Assembly (NCBI GenBank): GCA_015501605.1
Contig: JADNRZ010000020.1
Coordinates: 310,001 to 374,000 of the forward strand
DNA length: 64,000 nucleotides
Origin: Panaeolus papilionaceus
Lineage: Eukaryota; Basidiomycota; Agaricomycetes; Agaricales
Direction of reading: 5' to 3'
The translations under genes were made by a program, and so were the position numbers. The notes under the pieces are model-generated. The model ran no database searches, had not been told where the DNA came from, and was given only the letters and a program-made list of their open reading frames with translations. This document shows, in pieces, positions 34,952 through 47,338 of the stretch (position 1 is the stretch's first letter; every line of letters starts with the position of its first letter).

Positions 34952-37900
34952 ATGATGGATCCAAATGATGTCGCTGACGATATATGGAATGTCATTTTCG
35001 ACCATATTGACCATGACACACTGGAACGATTAAGCTTGGTTTGTCGCCGTTTCAAAGATCTTGCCGCGAGGCCACTCCTACATGAAGTAAGATGGCGGGA
35101 TCCACATCGGGCTTTATGCGACATGGCCGGCTGGGAGAGGCAATGTAGCCATTTGCTGATTATAGTACGGAAATTGGTGTATGGGCTGCCGTTCGCATTC
35201 TCTGGGCTAAATTCGTGGAGTGTATGTCTTCCATATACATATGTCCAATCGAGGTTTAATACTAATATCTTCACAGAATCCAAAGGATATGTTCTTGTAT
35301 GATAGATCTATATTCCATCTGCGACGATTCACGTCTCTTCACGATATTCATTTTACGAAAACGGTGTTGACGCCACATTTGTACGACATTCTCCACCAAA
35401 TCCCATCCCTCCACACAATCTCTATCACAGATTGCAGCTTCTCGCCCCTCTACACTACATTCCGCGACATGGTGTACTGGAAATATGGCGTCACTCTAAA
35501 CAATCGTGATGATTCGGATTTCCCGTGGAACGAAATTCCAATTCGTCATCTTTCTCTTCACCGTATCACCATGCGACCAGAAAACGACCACAGTCAATTC
35601 AACCCGCTCCATCTCATCAAATCCTCTACCTTGCAATCACTCGATATAACATGGAGCCATGGCTTTTCAGACCTATACGCCCGACGTCCTTGGGTTCTCC
35701 CCCAGCTCACCACGCTCAATGTTACCCTCCCTCTGGAGACCCAAGAACAAGCACACTCGTTCATGCGTCTGGTTCATCGCTGTCGTATGAAGCCACGTAT
35801 AAAACTGGATTGGTGGCGACAAAAATCCACAGAGGAACAACTCCGACTCATCAGCCTTCCATTGGGCATATGGAATTGCAAAGGTCCATTCCCCATGCCT
35901 CTTTACAACAATATCGATACCGGCGCAAAAACATTGACCCATGTCATCATGATCGAGACGGTGGTCGCGTCTCGGCTCTTGGATGTGCTCGAAGCTCTCC
36001 CAAGCTCCATTACCCACCTAGAAGTCAGGCTGAGGACATGGGATATGGAAGTGCTTTACGCAATCCGCTTCTTGTTCCCGAAGATCAGAAGCTTTATCGT
36101 GCGTTATGGAAGGGGAACGTTACCTCCAGTATGTGGATTTGTTCGTTTTGTGCCTTATTTTTCTTGTTTCTCGATTAGAATGTCAGGACATCTTTTCGTT
36201 GCCCTTATTTTTGGGCGCCTCTTTGATGTTTGACATCACGCACGGACCATGTCCCTTACTTAACCTCATTTCGCTTCATCTTCTATTTCCCGCTTCGTTC
36301 GCCTTCTTTTGACCAATATATAATCGGACTGATGTCAATCACCGCAGGACCTCTTTCCCAACATCGGCGCTAATATACTATTTGAATTATACGAATTACG
36401 CGCTTTCAAAATTCTCGAGGATTCAAAGTACATACTACCTGGGGGAGGGGGAGGGGGGAACTTGAATCAAAACTCGGGTCATGGTAGTGGAAGTGGTCGG
36501 GGACGGGGACGGGGACGGGGATGGGGACGTGGACGCGAAAGTGGAGGAGTAAGTGGTGGCGTCCATGGAGGGAGAGGTAGTTTTAGAACCAACCTCGGTC
36601 GCGGACACAATGCTTCATCATTCATGTCGACACAAGTCCAACCAAGTCCTCATCTGCTACCGAGTTCTTCTCCATCCTACCGTCCAACATACTCACCCGA
36701 TAGCATAGGGAGGTCATTTAGCAACACTAGCGTGTCCGTCCTCACACCCAAGGTCAACAAATCAAGCTACGGCAAGCTCGCATTCGAATCGCAGAAACCG
36801 CATGATCAATTCGAGAGGTTTCAGGACGTTCAACAGGCAAGGTTTGAGGAGACGAGACGGGCGGGGGAGGAGGAGCTGCAGAGAGCTAGAGTGAGGGAGG
36901 AGTGGAAAAGGATGGAGGAAGAGGCGAGGAAGAACATGGTGATTGCTCCCAGTTCAGCCTCAGGGTCGAATGCGATGGGTAGGGGGCACCAGCAACAGCC
37001 GCCGCTGCAGCAACGAGAAGATGTCTCGTCGCCTCTGCATCACAGAGACGTGGACCTTGATGGGGATATTGGGGCAAGGGAAGGGATAACGGCTGTTTCG
37101 AGAGCCATGAGCGATGATACTTCGGCGGGGGGTACGGCTAGTCTTTATGAGGACGGGACGACAAGGAATCTAGATGAGGGTATGGTGGGCGGAAAGGGTA
37201 AGGGGAAAGCGAAAGCGAACGAGTCAGACATCAAAGGGGATGATACAAAGACCAAAAGAAAGAATTCTTCAAACTCATTCTCCACTCCCACCCCGAAGAC
37301 TGTCTCAAACACAGCCACAATCCTGAACGGATCACAAAACACGCTTCGAGGCCAGATGGACGAGTTTATTCGACGTATGAAAGAACACAACATTTCCGTT
37401 ATACCAAAGCAGTTCCCCCCCTCAGCCAACTCCAGCGCCAGGGCTGCCACTGCCAATACCACCTTGAGCACCGACGCCAACGCCAACACGAACCAGCAAA
37501 CCTCCGAGTCGCAAAATGACAACACTAACTCAGCCACACATATCTCCCATTTGTCTTGCAACGTCGCGCACCCCTCCCTAACCACGACCACAACCACAAC
37601 CACAACCATGACTAGTCTCCTGCCGTCTCTCTCCCCTGCCGAACCACCTATCGCATCCCAACAACACAGCCAACCTGATTTACCGTACAGCCCCTCTCCT
37701 GAGGCTGGATATCTGGACATGGACGAATTGCCAGACTACCTGAATGCGTGGAATAGGTTCTGCAGAAATTTGCGATATGTCGAGATTGGGGTGGAAGTGG
37801 ATAGTGCTGGTGTCATGGGTGGGGGTAGTGATCAAGACGGTGCTGCCCGGGGTGGTGGAGGTGCGGGAGATGCAGCGGAAGGTGGTACGGCCAAGAATGT

Positions 37901-37982
37901 AAGGAAGAACAAGGGTTGGGGTCGGAGATTTGAGGGTGATGGATGGGAGTTTGGGAAGAATTGGGACAAGTGGGATGAGTGA
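34952..37982 (+). CDS. F-box/LRR protein with RG-rich disordered insert
   Basis: Three exons in phase 0: 34952-35221 (GTATGT donor), 35277-36128, and 36348-37982 (GTATGT donor, ACCGCAG acceptor), giving 918 residues. Residues 1-50 are an F-box (DDIWNVIFDHIDHDTLERLS, CRRFKDLAARPLLHEV). Residues 91-400 are leucine-rich repeat-like. At about 405 a Gly run begins, then RGRGRGRGWGRGR (about 424-436), then a long Ser/Gln/Pro/Asn-rich region including a charged helix (QQARFEETRRAGEEELQRAR, about 535-555). The last ~86 residues return to an F-box-protein style ending (LPDYLNAWNRFCRNLRYVEI ... GWGRRFEGDGWEFGK). This ending argues that the big third exon belongs to the same gene and is not a separate one; an ATG-initiated start within it is not needed. 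The second intron (219 nt) is longer than its neighbours' introns. The RG stretch could bind RNA; that is inference. Confidence 0.75.
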
Positions 37983-38494
37983 TATTTCTCGTTTACCTAC
38001 TGAGCGTGTTATTCTGTTACTGTCAACACTCCATGGACTCAAGTCGACTTTGGGTTGGTACCTTCCAATTCCCTCCACCATTTACTTTGTCACCGTCTAT
38101 CACGTTCCTTTTTTGTAGTTGCTGTAACCCGCCTAATGTCTCCCCGATTCTTTCAAAGTATCGTCAGGCAGCAACGAGTATCCCTTCGAACAGCAAGTTG
38201 AAAAATTTCGACAGTCACTGAGGTGGAGCAGGATATCGCTGAGTGTCGACATTGCGCACACGCCGTATAGATTCAACCGCATTAACCTTCAGATAGAATA
38301 TTCACAAATCGGCGCGCTACTTATGTACTCGCGGGGTAATATGTCAGAGTGAAATTTTGGTAGAGCCTTCTCCTGGCCATCACCTTCGGCAGTAATGAAT
38401 GCGGCATCAAGTAATTAGACCTATGGCTTCGAAGCGATCTCAACAACGAGCCTTCAATGAAAATTCGAATTTAAAAGTAAAATGGCAGTATGGG
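37983..38494. other. Convergent spacer between two F-box genes
   Basis: Tail-to-tail intergenic DNA. Nothing recognisable. Confidence 0.4.
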
Positions 38495-39948
38495 TCAAAA
38501 GTTAATGATAATCTGAGGGGGTGCATTCGACATCTCCACTTTACACTCCACCTCGACATCCTCCCTCTCGCTCAACACATTCACCAGACAGTCTTTGATC
38601 ACCCCCCTCAAACCCTCCATAAAAACATCGTCAAACTCACTAAACATTTCGACATACAACCCCACCAACGTCACCACCACCTTTCTCAACCCCGCGAGCG
38701 ACAAAAGTGTTGTACCAAACTGCGCCCACACCGACTGGGTAGGGTTGGTTTGCCATTCTGCGCGCATCGACGTGAGGATGAAGTCGTTTGGGAGGCAGAT
38801 GCGGAGGTCGATAGTCTGCACTTGTTGGAGCGGCGCGAGTTGTGGGATGAGGCCTTGAAAGATGTCTGGCTGTGTGACGGGGACCAATGGTGCGAAAGCT
38901 GGGGATATGTAGCGGGTGTGATGGTGGCCGACATAAGGGTTGCACTCGAGGCGGAGATGTCTGAGACTGGCCGCGTGTGCCAGTCTTGATAGTCCTTCCC
39001 AAGTAACAAATTCTCCGTATCGCACTAATATCCAAATGACGCCATTAATTAGACAACAGCCACATTAAATCGCGAAACAACTGACGTACCCTCCAGCGAA
39101 ACGACGCGTAAATTAGTGCAGTGCCTCAACTGGTTTACGATCACGGAAAGCTCTTCTTGCTGCATGTAGACGTAACTCATCTCTTCGAGTCGACCGAGAT
39201 GCAACCGTGGTAGTAAAATAGAAGCTTGTGGCGATTCCACGTTCGCAATCGTCAGACGCCTCGGACCAGCCTTCTGATACGCTCCAGCGGGCAAAGTGCC
39301 CGCAACCGTACCAGAGAAGTTAGTCGACGTGTAGAATGTAACTCTCTGAAAATCTAGTGTATCGATACCACTCAGCCGATGCAGTGTATTGGATAGTGGA
39401 AGGCTATTGAAGTCCTCGAGACGAAGATGCGACAACGCCGGAAGGGCAACCATGCACAGGAATGTGTCATAAAGCGCAGGGATCTCCTCGAGCGATGGAA
39501 GCCTCGATCCGTTAAACGTAATCGATTGGATATTGTATAACCGAGACATCGTCCTCGCCAACCCCGAAACATGCTGGTCATCGCGTTTGGCGGTGTAACG
39601 AAGCTTGCGGATGAGTGGAACAACATCTGGGTTCCGGCTGACCAAATCTACGACCTGTTGTGCCGTCTGCGACCTCGGGCACCGCTGCTGACCCAAGTCA
39701 TACTCGTCATCGTCTTCCACCGAAAAAGTGTTGTCGTCGTCGTACTCGAAATCCCAGTCTTGGTTGATGTAGATCGTGGAGAAAAGTAAAGGACGCGATA
39801 TTTCCCTGAAATGACGACAGACCATGGTGCACGAACGCAGTGTCTGAACACGCCTTTTGGCCGACTGTATGTCATCCACATGAGATAGGACCTTGTTAAG
39901 AATTTCAACAGGCAAAGAGGTGGAGAATGAGTGCTCGGAGGTCGACAT
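38495..39948 (-). CDS. F-box protein, paralogue 2
   Basis: Two exons (39948-39090 and 39024-38495, GTACGT donor, ATTAG acceptor, phase 1) give 462 residues. An F-box lies at about residues 10-55 (LPVEILNKVLSHVDDI ... CTMVCRHFREISRPLLFSTI). An acidic linker follows (DFEYDDDNTFSVEDDDEYD, about 65-85), then a leucine-rich body. The architecture, the acidic linker and the intron near the end of the LRR body match the genes at 31.1 and 44.9 kb. A conserved second-exon word DIFQGLI is also present in the 44.9 kb gene. It is presumably an SCF adaptor of unknown target. The ATG at 39948 is in the context ACCATCATG. No breaks are seen, so it is probably functional. Confidence 0.8.
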
Positions 39949-40360
39949 GATGGTGGGCAGAGTATGAGGAGCAGGAAGTAATTGGCTTGAGGCGACTTGG
40001 AGTGTGAAACATTTATAAAGGGAGCGTGAAGCATTTATAAAGAGGTTCCATTATGAAGGGTTCATGTAGGGCTGCTTCGGATACCAGTTGCAGACGTACA
40101 AGGAGACCGAGACCCGCATCGCCCTGTAGCACCCTGGCCTTCGACCCACTGAACGGTAAATAAACAACGGCCATAGTCTGAATCTAAGGAGATAAGCTCA
40201 CCACTCTTCGCTCCAGTTTCGCTGTAAGGAAGCACGACCCTTGAACTCGATGCACAAGGCAGGAAGCCAGATGAAAAATCGCTTTGGTTTGATGATCACG
40301 ACCTATTGCAAATACATAAATTGTTCTAAACCTATGTTTCGTCACGTCTTGATTCAGTGC
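39949..40360. other. Upstream region of F-box paralogue 2
   Basis: Contains a short direct duplication (GCATTTATAAAG and CATTTATAAAG, near 40010 and 40030 on the plus strand). No gene seen. Confidence 0.3.
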
Positions 40361-40363
40361 TGA

Positions 40364-41571
40364 ATGGGATCCACATCGGCCACATGTATCAAGGGTGAAG
40401 ATGAGACGAGATGTACAAAGTTAATATCACTCCTCACCCTAGGTGCCCTGGGATTGTGCATCGGATCGGACGACCCTCTTAAGGGCACCCACGAGTTCCA
40501 ACGCGACTGCACCACCTGGAGCTCTTTGAGGTATACCAGTGGATACTTGGTCCAATAACGTGCGGTTCGAAAAGAGGCAAGGAATTGGGTAGGTTAATAA
40601 AGTATCTGCGTTGACTGTTATACCGTCTCCAATGGGTCGACGTCTTCGCAGAAATCGAGGTGAGGGGTCCAAGTTCATGATAAATCCTTGTATAACTCGC
40701 AGAGTTCCTTGTCGACTGTAAATATAGAGTTATCAATACGAAGGCATATTAGGTAAAGAAATGAGATACACGAAAAACATGTTGGATCATGTATCCTGCT
40801 TGAGTGAACCATGAAGCATCTTTCACACCAGCTCTGCTTGGCTCGTCCAAACTAAAGAAATGGCGAAAAGAAGTGGGTATGACAGAGGCGTCCGTTTAGT
40901 GGAATGTATAGAGAAAGTCACATACGGGCGACCAGCACTTGTCATGACTCATTGGTGGATCAGTTTGTCACCATATAGTGGCTATAGGTTGCATCCGCAT
41001 CTTGAAGGCAATTGATAAAGAGAACTTGCAGGAGGGGTCTTCGGCCAGCAGTGTATTTTTTCTGGACAATTTCGGCAGGCAAGGTGGTTTGGGAAGCTGC
41101 CACGTCATCGTAGGCCACCGATATCACCAGAGGCCTACATCTCACAACTACCATTAACGAAAAATTCCAACATAAACCAGGGAATGACTCACCTCCTCCG
41201 ATATCATCGTCCAAACTGTAAGCTCCCCTCAGAAGCCGCCTGGCACTGAGATGATTGATTTTGGCTGGCGCGCATATAATGAAAGCAAGTCCGAGGCGTT
41301 TGTGAGCAGAATGCACAAATGCTATCCACTTCATAAATTTTGAACGATACTAGTTGAAAAGGATGATTTAAGATGGAAAATCTACGGAAAAACAATCAAA
41401 TGACGGCCACTCACCCTCGGAGATAAGCTTAAGGTCTGAACATCTGAAGGCGTTCACTTTGACTGCTGGATGAATGACCAAAGTGCTAAATTGTAAATGC
41501 ACGCCCTCGTTGGACAGCTGACCATTGTAAAAAAATATAGACAGAACACTTTTCCTAGGGTAGACTTTCAT
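40364..41571 (-). pseudogene. Decayed or unresolved multi-exon gene, unknown
   Basis: On the minus strand several coding-like segments lie between plausible splice sites. One is 41571 to about 41403, ending ...LKLISE at a GTGAGT. One from about 41350 contains KWIAFVHSAHKRLGLAFIIC and ends at a GGAG|GTGAGT near 41190. One follows a TAG near 41150. The last follows ACAG near 40720, reads RQGTLRVIQGFIMNLDPSPR and runs to a stop at 40439. The phases do not give one uninterrupted protein, and alternative frames hold stops. I do not recognise the family. It is either a gene with splice sites I could not resolve or a relic. Confidence 0.3.
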
Positions 41572-41617
41572 ATCTGGAAATCAACAAAAATATAATGGCA
41601 AGTTAGCCATGCAGAAC

Positions 41618-41689
41618 TAGCAGCAACTCGTCTCGATCGAGTGACCTCGGGGTTATGGGCCCCGCGCGCTACCTCTGCGCCATGCTGCT
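41618..41689 (-). tRNA. Initiator tRNA-Met (CAT anticodon), intronless
   Basis: The minus strand from 41689 folds as a 72 nt cloverleaf. The acceptor stem is AGCAGCA/TGCTGCT with discriminator A. The D arm is GCGC...GCGC. The anticodon stem GGGG/CCCC carries loop CCCATAA (anticodon CAT). The T arm ACTCG/CGAGT has loop ATCGAGA. The A1:U72 pair, the anticodon-stem G:C pairs and A54 with A60 in the T loop are marks of eukaryotic initiator tRNA and exclude elongator tRNA-Met. No intron is present. A T run suited to RNA polymerase III termination is not obvious directly after the 3' end. Confidence 0.92.
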
Positions 41690-43491
41690 GTGAATCTGAT
41701 GGCCAAATGTCGCTTGATCCTAAGGAGAAACATTGATAAGCCGACCATATAAAGGGAAATTCAAGAAGAATGCACTAAGTGGTGAGGGCCAATATGAATG
41801 CGGCCCTTAATTAGAGCATGGTACAGCGGGATATAAAATGGAATGACTATTGCTGAATGCATAGACGCGACATCCCAGCAGTTTAAACGTAGGTGAGAGC
41901 GACACAAGCACTCATAATCCCATTCAGTCCGCAACTAAGTCGATGAAACGTCAGAAACTCCAAGTCCACTCCAGAATACACGTCAATGACTCACCTCCCC
42001 GGGACTCAAATGAGCTCCAGTCCAGCTCAAAATCTGGCGAAAGAAAAATTAACAGGACCCAATGAGAACCATGTGCGTGCGTGCTTATAACGTGCTGGTG
42101 TCATCCAGACTTGAATGTCGGCCGAAGGCCCCCCAAACACACTTAACAGCTGAGCAAGGTCGACATTGAAAAGTGAAAAGTTTTGGTCCCAGAAAGCTCA
42201 GAAACAGGTTTTTCCTCATTGTCGTCATCATACGGGTGAGATGAAGATGCGAAAAAAAATTCAGGACATAATAACAGCCAATGATTCACAATGCAGCTTC
42301 TCCGACCTCAATTAACGTCTACGAACTTTGAGAAAAAAGAAAAGATGAGGTTCATATAGGATGCAGATATCTCAAACCTACGCACCTTTTGATATCCTCA
42401 GTCATTTCTTGTGGTCTGACCAATTTATCTTATACACGTCCCAAGTACCCAAAGTAGAGATAGTGGTCTGCCGTTGCGTGCGTGGAATTTTGGAAAATCT
42501 TGGGACGTTGAGGAATGATTCATAGACTTATAAAGTCAAAAGTGTTTATATTAGAACCATTAATACCATGCTATTCAACGTGCAGGTTCAGGATGCGAAA
42601 ACGGTGCAGCGCAACAAGGTGGTGTGGTGACAAAGGATGTTGGGTGACACTGACAGCACCCTTGGTTGGGCCTGTTTGTTTGTCTGACTACAGGATGCCA
42701 AACACTTCTGTCTCACCCTCTGCAAGCCTCCCATCCTGGACTCCACCCTTGCCTTTCGCTCAGACTTTCCATTTGAATGGTCGAATATAAGCGCGAGCAC
42801 TCCATTGATAAATTCTTATTTGTTTTGTTAAAACTGTGGACCGATTATTCCGAAGTTCCACGCCTACGTTCACCCCATTACGCCGCACTTAACAACAAGT
42901 GGATATCACAAATGGTTTTATGAACGATTTTTGTCGATGCACATACTTTGAAGTATCGGAAGTCGTACCGATATGCTTCTTTGAAATGAGCCTAATAGAC
43001 CCCGTTTAATCTGGAATGAGCGATATTGGCCACATGTTCAGGTGACCTTCATTTTGAAGGGGACCTCGTTTCGCTTGTCCTGAATCGGCGTTTAATCCAG
43101 GTAACTTGGGACAGGTAATTGCTACTTTAGCATCTCTACAAAGTTAAACGTCTTCGAATAACATCAAATCTGTATGGTCAGTGACGACGGCTCCCTGGAC
43201 CGAGTTGTAACAGCATCGAAGATGAGGTACCGTGCTGCATGATACTGCCCTTCCCAGTGCATAGCAGATAGTATTTAATCTTGGCATACTGAACATCTGC
43301 GGCCCATGTTCCTGCCAACCTTCTATTATTCATCAGGTATTCCTCAATGAATTGTCAATCAAGCATCGCTGCAGTACTAATATAACAATGCATACGGTGG
43401 GCTGAGCCATCGTTGCAAACCAGCGACGGTGCTTGAAAGGATGTCTACTAATCTACAAGAAATCGGTCCATAATCCACTTGGCCAAATGTG
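41690..43491. other. Spacer
   Basis: Some minus-strand segments near 42000 and 42200 look exon-like (FELDWSSFESRG before a GGTGAGTC) but cannot be assembled. Nothing else is supported. Confidence 0.3.
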
Positions 43492-44918
43492 TTACCGTCC
43501 AACAACAGTGCACACGAAATTCACCCTCGATCCCTCTGCCAGCTGTGCAAACCGGTTATGCAGCAACCCCTTCAACTCTCGACTGAAATCATAGGTGCCC
43601 AAAAAGTCAAGGTCGTTTCGATTCTTAAAGTCTGCCGAAATCTTGACAGCCAGCACCAATTGCCTTAACCTGGGCCAGGACGCGAGTATCTCTGCTAGGC
43701 GAGCCCAAGGACAGCGGAAATTCAACGCCGGGTCGGGAATCCAATTCGAAAAGCTGGCAACACTGATGAAATGATATGGAAGATGGACTTCGAGGAATAG
43801 CACCTCGATACTGGGATTGACCAATGGGCGAAGCTCTCCGATTAGTCCTTGGAAGATGTCGGTGCGCGCAATCCATTGTGAAACGAGATCGCTCCCTGGG
43901 CTCGGTCCGATTGCTGGATGTGATTGGAGGCGTACACTGCGGATGTTTGTGCATTCAAGTAGATGTCCAAGTCCAGACCATGAAGAAAATTTGCTCTCAT
44001 GACCTGCAGAAATAAAATTGAATGTTTAGTGAGGGAACGTAAATGCCATAGAAGAATCATGGTCTTACTCATGAGCGTGAGGGTGTGTAAGCTGGGGCAG
44101 CACTTCAGTCTCTCCATGAGTGGCGTGAATTCGTCTTGCGTGATACGATCGAAACGAAGAGATTCCAAGTACGACGAGTCGACAACGGGAACAAATTCAG
44201 CACCAGCATCAAAGCCATAAGGGGGTGGAGAGGTCGTCTTTACGGTAGGTGCTGTGAGGAATGGTGATCGGATAATGGTAGACGTGATCAGGTTCCTGGG
44301 CTTGGGAAGGGCTCGGTGATCGAGCAGGAGGCCACCAGCGAAAAATTCCGGAGAGCAATCATAAGACACCTTCATATCCAACGTCTCCAAATTAGAGCAT
44401 AGCGCGAGGGCTGAGACGGGGAAGTGTCCAACGCGTAGAACGAGGTGCTTTAGCGATGGTAGGCGAAGAATGGATATGATAGCACCACCCGTGTCCTGTC
44501 TCGCAGTCGCGTTGGGGACGCGTGTTTCCCTGATAGTAAGCGACTCGACGTTGGTGAGCCGCCGTAAAGCCTTTAGGAAGGCTGGTCCGAAGGGGTACCG
44601 GGAGTTGTTGTCGGGAGTGTACCGCAAGGTTCGGATGAAGTGAGGGACGTCATGATAGTGCTGAACGAGAAGGGCGAAGGTTTGAGGTGCCATTGACGCG
44701 ATACTATAGTCAGCTTTGGTTGGTTTGAAGCATGGAAAGTTGATTTGAACGGTGGAGTATATGAGTGGTCGACAGTGTTGTCTAAACTCTCTGCATACTA
44801 GTGCGCAGTTCTGGAGGGTGAGAATGCGATCTGAGTGTGCCTCGGATACGATGTTGAGAACATCATGGAGGATTTCGACAGGCAAGGCAGTGCTGAAAGA
44901 CTTTTCTCTGTGGGGCAT
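43492..44918 (-). CDS. F-box protein, paralogue 3
   Basis: Two exons (44918-44069 and 44003-43492; GTAAGA donor, CTGCAG acceptor; phase 1) give 453 residues. An F-box is at about residues 8-55 (FSTALPVEILHDVLNIVSEA ... CALVCREFRQHCRPLIYSTV), followed by a leucine-rich body with the regular LxxLxL spacing. The gene has the same exon plan as the genes at 31.1 and 39.9 kb, including the phase 1 intron near the end of the repeat body, and shares DIFQGLIGEL in exon 2 with the 39.9 kb copy. It lacks their long acidic linker. The start ATG (44918) is directly followed by the aligned F-box, so it is well supported. Presumed SCF substrate receptor, target unknown. Confidence 0.82.
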
Positions 44919-47338
44919 CTAGGTTACAGAGCAGCGAGCGGGTCTCGTACAATCGATTCGCTACCGTCCTTATTTATAGGCAATGGAAGCGGTACTCCCA
45001 CGATTATCACAATGTGGGCCAATCCCAAGAACGGGCGACCCTGTGCGTGGTTAACACACCTTTTCATCAACCGATAGACACAATCCAAAATTAAACGAGG
45101 CTACAGCACGTACATGATCGACATCGACATAGTATAACTCAACGATAGGGGACACCAGCTCTTTTTCTCTCCAGCACTAGCAGTCCCTTCCTCGCAACGC
45201 CAGTGAAAGTCTAAGGGTAGTTTTATCTCCGAAGCGCCCGAGGACATGGTCTACACCAGTTAGTCCAATGCTGCAGTGCCTACGGGACGTATCATCCGCA
45301 TCATTGTCCTTGAAATTCTGTGATAATCCCAATATGGTACTTTATAGCACAAGACAACATATCTGGGTCCCTTTCGACCTCCTAATGTCCGATATCCGAG
45401 GCCGTGTCCGTCTTTCTCCCAGGGTCTTTAGAGTTCATTCTGAGAGCATGTCTGTCGATCCTGGAGTTGCAAAAACCGGCATTCTGAGTGTTAATGGGTT
45501 CTGGTGGATCACTTGATGCGTTCATTTGTATACGTTCGATTGGTTCAAGTTGCTAACATGGGTCAACTGATCATCGATAGCGTATTGGATAGATCAATCT
45601 GAATACAATAAATATATAATTCGTCCTGTAAAAACGATCGAATATTCGTGTTTTTTGTGTAGGCATTGTCACAACAGTCCAACAATCGTAGAGCTATATT
45701 GCTTCATCCCTCAAAGCTTTCCACTCCCAAGAACACGTGGATAGATTGGTACAGGACATGCCTCCTTCGCATGTAGAAGAATGGAGGATTTACTGACATC
45801 AAGGGCCCATATGACCAGTCAAGGCGAGACAGAAGTTCAGCTCCATATACTCTAACACAATTTTTCGAACCTGCATAGAAAATAAAACCAAAATTGACCT
45901 TAATGTCTCCACCATCAGAGCGACAGCTAGGAATTATATCCACACCCGGTCCGGGCCTTCCAATCAAAGTCGTTCTATATGCGACAAGTATGGAGACTAT
46001 CTATAACCAGTCGTCTCCCTAGTTTCTCTCCTCATTCCTCAGTGATTGTTTTGGAACTCAGATGAGAGGACGTGGTTGTGGAGAAATTTAATTTAAGCGC
46101 GTCGAGTTATATTTACCGTGGCTTGGCTAAGCGACATGAAGCGAAACTCGTGCAAGCAAGCGCCTGTGTAGGAATCATGAGGCACCAGCCCTTTTCTCGG
46201 CCAACTGATGACCGATGACCAAGCGAACCTGAACAGCATGTGGTTCCTGGACTTGCAGACCCTTCAGACGAGGTTAGACCCCTGCAACGCCTGCAGAGTG
46301 ACAGTTTTAGCATCTAAAATAAGGTTTGGTTCAGCAACAAGCACTAGTTCGAGATCCTTTAATCCCATTCCGCTTCATACCTTACTTTGGTGAGATGGAG
46401 GCCTATCAGCAAAACTTGGCGTCAGTGAAGAGCGAATCACAGGCTCCTAAAATCATTTACATATTAGCAACCTAAATGCGAATTTGAGTATTGTGCTGTA
46501 TAAATGCCGCTCCATTGACTTCTTTTTACTCAATTTCTACCTGAAGACAGCAGAGCGAGTTTAAAATGGCATGAGAAAGGAAACTTGGGATCATCAAACG
46601 GGTTGTAATCGTTGGGCGTCAATCCAATTTGGGTAAGGTTAATCACAAATGTCACGTACACGCAATGAACGTGAAGAGGACAATTGAGCGGAGGGCCCAG
46701 CATTGGTGGGACGATGACCCAGAGTTGCGCGTATGTTCCTTGCTCAGACAAGGCGCTCAGGCCCGATTGGCGACATGCTTAGCTCAGGGTAAAGTAGTGA
46801 CGAGCCCACACGTCAAGTCTGTAGGACGAGTATTAGAAACCTATGCTAAGTATGGATTTTATGGGATATCGGGCCGTGAATTTGAGGAGCCACTTGAAAT
46901 TATCAAAATCCTACATTGGCCTCGGGCAAAACGCAATGGCAACTCCAATTATTACCGTGTTTAGGGGGTCAATATATTACCTGGTTGATAATTTACGTTA
47001 TTATTTGAAAATGATTTGGCATCGTGATGAAAATGGCTGTACCGTGAAGTTGTCAGTGAAAACAAAGGGGGGAGCGCACGCCCAAACCAAGCCCAGATGA
47101 ACTCATAATACTTTGCAACCACAACAAATTTTCATTGCGAGAGAAGTATATTTAACGAAAACATGGGTAACCAGTCACTTGACAAGAATTATTCTACAAC
47201 TACTGATATCAACCGAGGAATCGAGAGCGTATATGCCTTAACAAATCTACAGATCGTATGGCAACCGGTCGATAGTCCAACGTCAAAAACCAGCCGTCGT
47301 CAGAAACTGAAATATACAAGGAAGAAAGATTCCGACTT
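44919..47338. other. Spacer with an F-box fragment
   Basis: Apart from the fragment at 45.3 kb, frames here (for example 46629-46964 plus, 46751-46530 minus) show no recognisable domain. Confidence 0.35.
45268..45516 (+). pseudogene. C-terminal F-box-gene fragment
   Basis: The frame reads ...ASLSLKFCDNPNMVLYSTRQ and ends at 45516. A segment of about 38 bp (45302-45339) is repeated with one visible difference at 52213-52250, where it sits, in the same reading frame, in the 3' part of a clear F-box pseudogene. No F-box is present in this copy. Confidence 0.45.

Noticed and set aside
37145..37720. Minus-strand frame of 191 codons
   Set aside because: Antisense shadow of the low-complexity exon of the F-box/RG-rich gene.
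36462..37982. A separate RG-rich gene starting at 36462
   Set aside because: The codon at 36462 is TTG, the frame is open back to a good acceptor at 36347, and the C-terminal end looks like that of an F-box protein, so it is better read as exon 3 of the 34952 gene.
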